In this document: positions 1-5,463 of the stretch, piece after piece
Layout: every line of letters starts with the position of its first letter
Position numbering within the stretch: the first letter of the stretch is position 1
Source of the DNA: Flavobacteriales bacterium CG18_big_fil_WC_8_21_14_2_50_32_9
GTDB lineage: Bacteria; Bacteroidota; Bacteroidia; Flavobacteriales_E; Vicingaceae
Assembly (NCBI GenBank): GCA_002770955.1
Contig: PCUH01000103.1
Coordinates: 2,537-8,538, forward strand
Reading direction: 5' to 3'
Length of the DNA stretch: 6,002 nt
The notes under the pieces: generated by a model
What the model saw: the letters and a program-made list of their open reading frames with translations, nothing else
Database searches by the model: none
Told to the model about the DNA's origin: nothing
Position numbers and translations under genes: made by a program

Positions 1-1
1 T

Positions 2-160
2 TATGATGCTCAAGGGAAATTGATTACCTCACAACTAATCACTGTTAGTTCAGGATTAAATACTATTCAAATAGATAGATTAAACTTAAGTAGAGGAATT
101 TATATGCTTTCACTCGTTGGAGAAAAAAATTATTTCTCTTCTAAGGTATTGAAAAATTAA
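2..160 (+). CDS. C-terminal end of a T9SS-sorted protein (5' part outside the window)
   Basis: The open frame entering from the left edge encodes 52 residues and ends with TAA at 158-160. It reads YDAQGKLI near the start, then a stretch with LNLSRGIYMLSL, and ends SSKVLKN. This is the pattern of the type A C-terminal sorting domain of the type IX secretion system: a beta-rich domain in which a 'G-x-Y-x-L' strand is followed by a short loop and a final K-V strand. In this family the domain directs export across the outer membrane and is usually cleaved off. The functional part of the protein lies outside the window, so its activity cannot be told. It converges on the T9SS cargo gene at 296-1075, with a shared terminator hairpin between them. 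The sorting-domain call is fairly sure; anything beyond it would be guesswork. Confidence 0.75.
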   Translation, partial: YDAQGKLITSQLITVSSGLNTIQIDRLNLSRGIYMLSLVGEKNYFSSKVLKN

Positions 161-214
161 TTATTCGGTCTTAAATCCTGAGCAACCAATACACAAATAA
201 ATTTATCAAAAAAT

Positions 215-250
215 AAGAAGAGCCTTTCTGTATTTTGAAAGGCTCTTCTT
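215..250. terminator. Bidirectional intrinsic terminator between convergent genes
   Basis: A perfect 14-bp inverted repeat has arms at 215-228 (AAGAAGAGCCTTTC) and 237-250 (GAAAGGCTCTTCTT) around an 8-base loop at 229-236. On the plus strand the 3' arm runs into TTCTTTTAT. On the minus strand the other arm runs into a T-rich stretch, the complement of the A-run at 208-213. It lies in the 135-bp gap between two convergent genes (stops at 160 and 296), which is where a two-way rho-independent terminator is expected. The rest of the gap (161-214 and 251-295) is AT-rich with nothing else recognisable. Confidence 0.88.
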
Positions 251-295
251 TTATCTATTTTTCAATACATTATTTACCGTTTTCATTAAACTCTA

Positions 296-1075
296 TTACG
301 GTGTAATTACAACCTTTTTGTTCACAACACCTTCCGATGTAGTAATTGTCATACTGTAATTTCCTTTAGCTATTGTTGAAACATCAACTGTAATTTTACC
401 ATTTACAGCATTTTCAGTAGATTCAATTATTGTTTGACCTAATAAATTTACCAATCGATAAGAAAGAACAGTTACTGATGAAGCAATATCAATATATATA
501 GTATTGTAAGCAGGATTAGGAAATAAGTTAATTTTATTTTCTAATTTATTTTCTTCAATAGAAGTTGTGCAATTTACTCCATTCCAAAAACTTACACCAA
601 CTTGAGCTGAGCTTCCATCACCAGTATAGGTATAAGTTGGATCTCCACAAACAAAAGCAGCTGCTGTCCAAATTCCTTTAGCAACAGCAACACTTTCTCT
701 TCCATTACCGCCTGTTTTCCATTGAACAAAATCTAACATATTACTTGCAACTCCAAATCCACCACTAGAGGTGCCTGGTAAGAATAATCCTAAATCAGCT
801 CCATTAGCATCTAAACTATTTCCCTGAACCCAAGCTGTTTGCATAGAGCCTAAAGCCGATGGATTTCCAGCTATAACTGTTAAAGAGCCTACACTAAAAT
901 AGTTAAATTTTGAGCATAGCATGTGACCAGTAACATCTACCGTGGTTGTTCCATAATTTCTAATGAAAATTAAATTTTGAGCAGGATCAACACCTGTTAT
1001 TCTAATTTGAGCAGTTGTGTTAAATGCTGTTCCAAGAAACAACATAATTAATAATGATTGTAAAAGTTTTTTCAT
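296..1075 (-). CDS. Secreted lamin-tail-domain-like protein with T9SS type A sorting domain
   Basis: This 259-residue protein begins with a clear Sec signal peptide: MKK, then a hydrophobic core at about residues 4-18 and TTAQ at 20-23, the usual Bacteroidota cleavage region. Residues 24 to about 140 resemble the immunoglobulin-like lamin-tail fold seen in many Bacteroidota exoproteins: I-x-x-V-D-P near 26-31, 'RNYGTTTVDVTGHMLC' at 39-54, then 'ADLGLFL' and 'MLDFVQW...GRESVAVAKGIWTA'. Residues about 180-259 are a type A sorting domain, with FPNPA at 185-189, LLGQ at 211-214, the 'GNYSMTI' strand at 238-244 and terminal KKVVITP. There are only three cysteines (54, 143, 169) and no catalytic motif is visible, so the role is probably adhesive or structural at the cell surface; that is inference. 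The start is supported by the signal peptide and by a good promoter 30 bp upstream. The gene appears monocistronic. Confidence 0.85.
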   Translation of the reverse strand: MKKLLQSLLIMLFLGTAFNTTAQIRITGVDPAQNLIFIRNYGTTTVDVTGHMLCSKFNYFSVGSLTVIAGNPSALGSMQTAWVQGNSLDANGADLGLFLPGTSSGGFGVASNMLDFVQWKTGGNGRESVAVAKGIWTAAAFVCGDPTYTYTGDGSSAQVGVSFWNGVNCTTSIEENKLENKINLFPNPAYNTIYIDIASSVTVLSYRLVNLLGQTIIESTENAVNGKITVDVSTIAKGNYSMTITTSEGVVNKKVVITP

Positions 1076-1104
1076 ATTTATTTTTTTTAAGGTTTATATT
1101 ACGA

Positions 1105-1136
1105 CAAATGTATTAAAAAATACGATGAATAATCAA
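1105..1136 (-). promoter_or_regulatory. Bacteroidota-type promoter for the lamin-tail/T9SS gene
   Basis: Read on the minus strand, TACATTTG (1105-1112) matches the Bacteroidota -7 consensus TAnnTTTG exactly. A TTG lies upstream at 1134-1136 with a 21-bp spacer, close to the usual distance of the -33 element. Transcription would start near 1100, leaving a leader of about 25 nt, AT-rich and without a Shine-Dalgarno sequence, before the ATG at 1075. It lies in the 81-bp gap after the SPFH gene, so the T9SS gene is probably transcribed independently of pyrF and the SPFH gene. Confidence 0.65.
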
Positions 1137-1156
1137 TTTGTTAAGATTTAAAAAAA

Positions 1157-2149
1157 TTAAATCAATTCATTAGAATCTAAATCAACGTCTCCATACTTTT
1201 TTGAAGGCTTTTTCTTTGCAAAATCAGAAGTTCGAGTAGATTTAGTAATGGTATCTGCTGCCAATAAACTCGATTGAATTTGAGTTTGCAAATCTCCAAC
1301 TGTAGTAGGAGAATAAGGCATGAATATAGTATTTACGCCTTGTTCAGCCAAACGAGCTACGGTGTCATAATGTTGAGTCATAAAAAGCATATTCATCACT
1401 TGTTGACCTGTAACACCTTCATCCATTGCTCCTTTCACTTCTTCAACCGATTGTTTCATACCATTGGCTATTGCTATTCGTTGATTGGCAATACCAACAC
1501 CTTGTAATTGCTTACTTTCAGCCTCTGCCTCAGCAGCTTTTACCACTTTTATTTTTTCTGCTTCAGCATATTCTTTTGCAGCTTCTTTCATTCGTTTGGC
1601 AGCGTTAATTTCGTTCATCGCATGTTTTACTTTTGCATCTGGATCAATATCCGTAATTAATGCTTTGATGATTTTAAATCCATATTCTTCCATGATATCA
1701 GCCAATTCTATTTGAACTGCCTTGGCTATTTTATCTTTTTCGCTAAAAACATCATCTAAAAACATATTTGGAACTTCCGACCGAATGGAATCAAACACAT
1801 AAGATTGTATTTGTCGGGCTGGATCATCAAATTTATAAAATGAAGTTTGGATTCCCTCTTTACTTTCTACAACAAAATATTGAACAGAAACTACCAATCT
1901 AACAAAAACATCATCTTTGGTTTTAGTTTCAACATCAACAGGCAATTCCATTACTTTTAGGTTTACCGAGCCTGCTTTTTTATCAATAATAGGAATTTTT
2001 AAGTTAAAACCTGCTGTTGCTACTCGTTGGAATTTACCAAATCGTTCAATAATAGTTGCTGTTTTTTGTTTTACTATAAAGAAAGCTCCTGAAAAGAATA
2101 TTATAGCTATTACAATATAAATAATTGGTGTAAATGATGCTGGATTCAT
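1157..2149 (-). CDS. SPFH/band-7 membrane protein, HIR (hypersensitive-induced-reaction)-like stomatin relative
   Basis: This 330-residue protein has one N-terminal hydrophobic segment (about 8-26) followed by a band-7/SPFH domain (about 27-185) and an Ala/Glu/Lys-rich helix (about 180-215) likely to form a coiled coil. Motifs include ERFGKF (35-40), ETKTKDDVFV (74-83), YVFDSIRSEVP (117-127), LDDVF (131-135), DIDPD (167-171) and MNEINAAKRMKEAA (178-191). They match what I recall of plant HIR proteins and their bacterial relatives more closely than HflK/HflC or prohibitin. SPFH proteins oligomerise on membranes, organise microdomains and often modulate membrane proteases; the partner here is unknown. 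The C-terminal tail after about 300 is Lys/Ser-rich then acidic (DVDLDSNELI), longer than in plant HIRs. The gene starts 18 bp after pyrF on the same strand, which suggests co-transcription. No nfeD-type partner gene is adjacent. Family assignment is firm; physiological role is open. Confidence 0.9.
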   Translation of the reverse strand: MNPASFTPIIYIVIAIIFFSGAFFIVKQKTATIIERFGKFQRVATAGFNLKIPIIDKKAGSVNLKVMELPVDVETKTKDDVFVRLVVSVQYFVVESKEGIQTSFYKFDDPARQIQSYVFDSIRSEVPNMFLDDVFSEKDKIAKAVQIELADIMEEYGFKIIKALITDIDPDAKVKHAMNEINAAKRMKEAAKEYAEAEKIKVVKAAEAEAESKQLQGVGIANQRIAIANGMKQSVEEVKGAMDEGVTGQQVMNMLFMTQHYDTVARLAEQGVNTIFMPYSPTTVGDLQTQIQSSLLAADTITKSTRTSDFAKKKPSKKYGDVDLDSNELI

Positions 2150-2167
2150 GTTTTTTAAGTTTAGTTA

Positions 2168-2983
2168 TTAATATAAATAATTGTTCAACAAGATATGCAT
2201 TTCTTCTTGAATTTTTTGTGTTTCAATACGAGATTTTTTAGCAAAATTTTTATCGTTTCCTGCATAGATAATTCCTCTTGAAGAATTAATTAACAAACCT
2301 ACATTTTTGTTCATGCCAAATTTACAAACTTCTGCTAATGAACCACCCTGAGCGCCAACTCCGGGTACTAACAAAAAATTATCAGGTACAATTTTTCGTA
2401 TTTCTTGTAATATTTCTGGTCGAGTTGCTCCTACTACATACATTAAGTTCTCATTATCTCCCCACTTTTTAGATTGTTGAAGCACTTTTTCAAATAATTT
2501 TTCCTTGTCTCCTTCAAAAAATTGAAAATCATTAGCTCCTTTATTTGAAGTTAATGCTAGTAAAATAACCCATTTATCTTTGAATTTCAAAAAAGGAGTT
2601 ACAGAATCTTCTCCCATATAAGGAGCAACGGTAATAGCATCAAAATTCAATGTTTCAAAAAAAGCTTTGGCGTACATTGTTGAAGTGTTTCCAATATCTC
2701 CTCTTTTTGCATCTGCAATAGTAAAATGTTCGTTGGGAATATATTCGAGTGTTTTTTGTAATGCTTCCCATCCTTTACTTCCATATACTTCATAAAAAGC
2801 AGTATTAGGCTTATATGCTACGCATAAATCATAAGTAGCATCAATAATTTGCTTGTTAAATTCAAAAATGGGATCTTTTTCTTTTAGAAGATGGGATGGT
2901 ATTTTTGTTAAATCTGTATCCAAACCAACGCATAAAAAGGATGCTTTCTTTCGGATTTGCTTTATTAATTCTTGTTTTGTCAT
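2168..2983 (-). CDS. pyrF: Orotidine 5'-phosphate decarboxylase (type 2)
   Basis: The enzyme decarboxylates OMP to UMP, the last step of de novo pyrimidine synthesis, in the cytoplasm. The 271-residue length and the DAKRGDIGNT signature (91-100) place it in the longer 'type 2' PyrF subfamily rather than the shorter E. coli-type branch. D91, K93 and D96 fit the catalytic Asp-Lys-Asp array. CVGLDTD (18-24) and AYKPN (56-60, with K58) are the substrate-binding N-terminal strands. VPGVGAQGG (206-214) and NSSRGIIYA (233-241, R236) fit the phosphate-binding loops of the TIM barrel. All expected motifs are present, so it should be active. The ATG at 2983 gives the standard N-terminus and sits about 17 bp below a strong promoter. 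The SPFH gene follows after 18 bp. The upstream neighbour is a divergent ATPase gene, although pyrF often follows prfA in related genomes as far as I recall. Confidence 0.97.
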   Translation of the reverse strand: MTKQELIKQIRKKASFLCVGLDTDLTKIPSHLLKEKDPIFEFNKQIIDATYDLCVAYKPNTAFYEVYGSKGWEALQKTLEYIPNEHFTIADAKRGDIGNTSTMYAKAFFETLNFDAITVAPYMGEDSVTPFLKFKDKWVILLALTSNKGANDFQFFEGDKEKLFEKVLQQSKKWGDNENLMYVVGATRPEILQEIRKIVPDNFLLVPGVGAQGGSLAEVCKFGMNKNVGLLINSSRGIIYAGNDKNFAKKSRIETQKIQEEMHILLNNYLY

Positions 2984-3000
2984 TAATTATTTATATTTTA

Positions 3001-3032
3001 CAAATGTACTGTTTTTTAAAAATCGTACAAAA
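3001..3032 (-). promoter_or_regulatory. Bacteroidota-type promoter of pyrF and the SPFH gene
   Basis: On the minus strand, TACATTTG (3001-3008) is a perfect TAnnTTTG -7 element. TTTTG (3028-3032) lies upstream, with 19 bp between its G and the -7 box, which is consensus spacing for the -33 element. The predicted start is near 2995, giving a leader of only about 11-12 nt before the pyrF ATG. No attenuator or riboswitch can fit in so short a leader, so any control of pyrF here would act at initiation. Confidence 0.72.
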
Positions 3033-3049
3033 ATACAACTAAATAATAT

Positions 3050-3067
3050 TTATTTTATATAAAATAA
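3050..3067. repeat. 18-bp perfect AT-only palindrome between divergent promoters
   Basis: The sequence TTATTTTATATAAAATAA equals its own reverse complement and is centred at 3058/3059. It lies between the pyrF -33 element and the ATPase -7 box, roughly where the ATPase -33 element should be. It could be the binding site of a dimeric regulator serving either promoter. Because it contains only A and T in an AT-rich region, chance is a real alternative. Confidence 0.4.
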
Positions 3068-3105
3068 GTGAATTAAATAACTATATTTGTACTAAATAAG
3101 TGAAT
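3062..3105 (+). repeat. 12-bp direct repeat bracketing the ATPase promoter
   Basis: AAATAAGTGAAT occurs at 3062-3073 and again at 3094-3105 without mismatch. The copies are 32 bp apart start to start, about three helical turns, so they face the same side of the DNA. One copy lies between the expected -33 and -7 elements of the ATPase promoter and the other covers the predicted transcription start. This is the layout of a repressor operator pair, but no regulator gene is seen nearby. A shorter match, ACTAAATAA, occurs at 3038-3046 and at 3091-3099. Confidence 0.5.
3082..3089 (+). promoter_or_regulatory. -7 element of the ATPase gene promoter
   Basis: TATATTTG matches the TAnnTTTG consensus on the plus strand. 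No TTG is found at the normal -33 distance, where the AT palindrome lies instead, so the promoter is probably weak or regulated. Transcription would start near 3095 and leave a leader of about 54 nt before the ATG at 3149, containing the second direct-repeat copy and a seven-codon upstream ORF. Confidence 0.55.
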
Positions 3106-3128
3106 AATAAAATATAATAGTAGAGATT

Positions 3129-3152
3129 ATGAACTTAAAAAACTTAATATGA
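3129..3152 (+). CDS. Possible seven-codon leader ORF overlapping the ATPase start
   Basis: An ATG at 3129 opens a frame encoding MNLKNLI and closes with TGA at 3150-3152. That stop shares bases with the ATPase ATG at 3149-3151 in an ATGA overlap, the usual geometry of translational coupling. A purine-rich GTAGAGAT stretch (3120-3127) precedes this ATG, whereas the ATPase ATG has only an A/T-rich upstream region. It may be a leader peptide that delivers ribosomes to the ATPase start. It may also be chance, since so short a frame arises easily in such DNA. Confidence 0.25.
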   Translation: MNLKNLI

Positions 3153-4285
3153 AGTATTTAGAAAGAGAATTAGAAATAGATTTTGATAAGTTTTTACAAC
3201 CAAACAAGGTATTGGTATTGATGGGTGCAAGAAGAGTAGGTAAAACAGAGCTATTAAAAAAAAAATTATCAGAAACTAAGGAATCCTACCTTTTATTGAA
3301 TGGAGAGGATGCTGCAACTGTATCCGTATTGAATAACCGAAGTGTGGAGAATTATAAAAGATTGCTTGGCGATAAAAAACTGTTGGTTATAGATGAGGCT
3401 CAAACAATACCAGAGATTGGAAAAATTTTAAAACTCATGGTTGATGAGATAGAAGGTATTAAGATTATTGCAACAGGATCTTCTGTTTTTGACTTAGAAA
3501 ATGAATTAGGTGAGCCTTTAACTGGTAGAGATATTACTGTTCGATTATTTCAGTTGTCTCAAATGGAGTTTAACAAACAAGAAAACCTTATTGAAACCAA
3601 AGGACGATTAGAAGAACGTTTAATTTTAGGAAGTTACCCAGAACTACAACAATATAACGGATGGGATGAAAAAGTAAAATACTTGGAACGATTGGTAAGC
3701 TCCTATTTGATTCGTGATATCTTAGCTTTTGAGAAACTAAAAAAACCAGATAAAATTATTGGCTTATTGAGGTTAATTGCTTTTCAAATAGGAGGAGAAG
3801 TTTCTTTGCCAGAACTGGGACAAAAACTGGGAATAGATAAAAACACTGTAGATCGTTATTTGGATTTACTAACAAAAGTGTTTGTATTATATAAAGTAAA
3901 TGCTTACAGTATGAATCCAAGAAAAGAAATTTCTAAATCTTCAAGATGGTATTTTTATGACAATGGTATTAGAAATGCCTTAATTGCAAATGTAAATAGC
4001 TTAGAACTTAGAAACGACCATGGTCAATTATGGGAAAACTACTTGGTGTCGGAGCGTCTGAAATATCAGTCTTATAACGGAATGTTAGTCAATAATTATT
4101 TTTGGAGGACATACAGCCAACAAGAGATTGATTGGGTTGAGAATCGAGGAGGAAAAATATACGGTTATGAGTTTAAGTGGAATTCAAACAAAGTAAAAGG
4201 AGCTCCTGCAGCATGGAAAAATATGTATCCAAATGCTGAGTTTATGACCATTCATCCAAACAATTATTTAGACTTTATATCATAA
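3149..4285 (+). CDS. AAA+ ATPase with DUF4143-type C-terminal domain
   Basis: This 378-residue protein belongs to the prokaryotic ATPases that pair an AAA-type domain with a DUF4143 region. The Walker A motif is GARRVGKT (26-33), Walker B is LLVIDEAQ (78-85), and ATGSS (108-112) fits sensor 1. LTGRDITVRLFQLS (124-137) is the conserved segment after the core. Residues about 205-250 look like a winged helix (LPELGQKLGIDKNTVDRYLDLL). The C-terminus has LWENYLVSERL (294-304), then EIDWV (326-330, D328) and YEFKW (340-344, E341-x-K343), the spacing of a PD-(D/E)xK nuclease-like core. No signal peptide or membrane segment is seen. The family is widespread, often mobile, and biochemically poorly known; I assign no specific function. 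It is the only complete plus-strand gene here, converging on prfA with a 52-bp gap and diverging from pyrF, which suggests later insertion. It appears intact. Confidence 0.9.
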   Translation: MKYLERELEIDFDKFLQPNKVLVLMGARRVGKTELLKKKLSETKESYLLLNGEDAATVSVLNNRSVENYKRLLGDKKLLVIDEAQTIPEIGKILKLMVDEIEGIKIIATGSSVFDLENELGEPLTGRDITVRLFQLSQMEFNKQENLIETKGRLEERLILGSYPELQQYNGWDEKVKYLERLVSSYLIRDILAFEKLKKPDKIIGLLRLIAFQIGGEVSLPELGQKLGIDKNTVDRYLDLLTKVFVLYKVNAYSMNPRKEISKSSRWYFYDNGIRNALIANVNSLELRNDHGQLWENYLVSERLKYQSYNGMLVNNYFWRTYSQQEIDWVENRGGKIYGYEFKWNSNKVKGAPAAWKNMYPNAEFMTIHPNNYLDFIS

Positions 4286-4313
4286 TCAGTTCAATTAAAG
4301 ATTAATTTCCAAG

Positions 4314-4339
4314 TTATCACATTGTTGCATTATCACATT
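4314..4339 (+). repeat. Tandem-like 10-bp repeat at the prfA stop codon
   Basis: TTATCACATT occurs at 4314-4323 and 4330-4339, separated by GTTGCA. The second copy runs into the prfA stop codon (TTA on the plus strand at 4338-4340). The pair fills most of the 52-bp gap between the convergent ATPase and prfA genes. The preceding TTAATTTCCAAG looks like the short ATTTCCAA/CACATTA mosaic filler I recall from Flavobacteriia intergenic regions. No terminator hairpin is visible in the gap, so transcripts of the two genes may overlap at their 3' ends. Confidence 0.55.
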
Positions 4340-5417
4340 AACTAACTCCTGCTTGCAATTTTTCTGCATTTTCTGCCAATTTTAATGCTTGAATAATTTC
4401 ATCAATATCTCCTGCAACAATTGCATCCAAGTTATACAACGTCAATCCTATTCTATGGTCTGTTACTCGCCCTTGTGGATAATTATAGGTTCTAATTTTA
4501 GCTGATCTATCTCCTGTTGAAATTTGTGATTTTCGTTCGGCAGCTCTAGCTTGTTCTCTTTTAATTACCTCCGCTTCATATAGTTTAGTTCGTAAAGCCG
4601 TCATTGCCATTTCGTAATTTTTAAGTTGCGAACGAGCTACTTGGCGTTCAATTACAATTCCTGTTGGTATATGTGTTAAACGAACTGCGGTTTCCACTTT
4701 ATTTACATTTTGACCTCCTGCACCGCCAGAACGGTAGGTATCACGTTTTATATCGTCTTTTCTTATTTCAATATCCACTTCTTCTGCTTCGGGCAAAACA
4801 GCCACTGTAACAGCAGAAGTATGAACCCTACCTTGTGTTTCTGTTTGTGGGACTCGTTGCACACGATGTACTCCCGATTCAAATTTCAAAATTCCATATA
4901 CATCTTCTCCTTGTACTGAAAATGAAATTTCTTTATAACCTCCAGCAGTTCCTTCATTTAATGTAAGAATTTCTGTTTTCCATCCTTTTTTTTCGATGTA
5001 TTTTGAGTACATCTTAAATAAATCACCTACAAAAATTGAAGCTTCATCACCTCCTGTTCCTGCTCTTATTTCCACAATAGAATTTTTACTATCTTCCTCA
5101 TCCTTAGGAACTATCATTAATTTAATTTGTTCTTCTAATTGTTCTTGTTCCTTAGTTAATGCTTCAACTTCAGCTTTTGCCATATCAACAAACTCCTTAT
5201 CTGTTTCTGTTTTCAACAATTCTTTAGATGAAGTTATGTTATCAAGTACACCTTTATATTTTTTGTATAAAACAATTATTTCTTCTAAATCTTTATATTC
5301 TTTATTCAATTTCACATACCGTTTCATATCAGAAATAATTTCAGGATCAACAATTTGTTCACTAATCTGATCGTATCGTATATTTATAGCTTCAAGTTTG
5401 TGTAATAACGTACTCAT
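4338..5417 (-). CDS. prfA: Peptide chain release factor 1
   Basis: RF1 recognises UAA and UAG in the ribosomal A site and triggers hydrolysis of peptidyl-tRNA. The 359-residue length is normal for the family. Domain 1 (about 1-105) is helical and charged. EIRAGTGGDEA (116-126) opens the core. The stop-codon-reading PxT motif is PQT at 190-192 within RVPQTETQGRVHTSAV, which marks RF1 rather than RF2. The catalytic GGQ is at 234-236 in RSGGAGGQNVNKVETAVR; its glutamine is the usual PrmC methylation site. KIRTYNYPQGRVTDHR (307-322) is the conserved C-terminal block. There is no in-frame UGA or programmed frameshift, as expected for RF1. The gene begins 46 bp after purM on the same strand, and no TAnnTTTG box is visible in that gap, so it is probably co-transcribed with purM. 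Confidence 0.98.
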   Translation of the reverse strand: MSTLLHKLEAINIRYDQISEQIVDPEIISDMKRYVKLNKEYKDLEEIIVLYKKYKGVLDNITSSKELLKTETDKEFVDMAKAEVEALTKEQEQLEEQIKLMIVPKDEEDSKNSIVEIRAGTGGDEASIFVGDLFKMYSKYIEKKGWKTEILTLNEGTAGGYKEISFSVQGEDVYGILKFESGVHRVQRVPQTETQGRVHTSAVTVAVLPEAEEVDIEIRKDDIKRDTYRSGGAGGQNVNKVETAVRLTHIPTGIVIERQVARSQLKNYEMAMTALRTKLYEAEVIKREQARAAERKSQISTGDRSAKIRTYNYPQGRVTDHRIGLTLYNLDAIVAGDIDEIIQALKLAENAEKLQAGVS

Positions 5418-5463
5418 TGTTTTAATTAGAAGTTTAAAATGAAAAAGTGTCTAAATAATAAAT

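Noticed and set aside
1145..1163. 7-bp AT-only inverted repeat (GATTTAA / TTAAATC) at the SPFH stop codon, considered as a terminator
   Set aside because: The stem has one G-C pair at its outer end and is otherwise A-T, and no U-run follows on the minus strand, so it would be too weak to call.
1131..1167. AATCAATT present at 1131-1138 and 1160-1167
   Set aside because: An 8-base AT-rich match one copy of which lies in coding sequence; expected by chance at this composition.
1274..2120. Several plus-strand open frames of 60-77 codons inside the SPFH gene region
   Set aside because: They are antisense to a strongly conserved coding sequence, overlap one another in different frames, are rich in residues produced by reading AT-rich DNA backwards, and have no promoter or family motif.
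2853..3062. Plus-strand frame of 69 codons overlapping the pyrF start and its promoter
   Set aside because: It is antisense to the pyrF N-terminus, its end lies in non-coding promoter DNA, and it has no recognisable domain.
3025..3092. Inverted 7-mers GTACAAA (3025-3031) and TTTGTAC (3086-3092)
   Set aside because: They overlap the opposed promoter elements, which share TTTG by consensus; this likely explains the similarity.
4710..5370. Plus-strand frames of 69 and 124 codons within prfA
   Set aside because: They are shadows of the conserved RF1 sequence; their Ser/Leu/Ile-rich composition is what the antisense of a Lys/Glu-rich helical domain gives.
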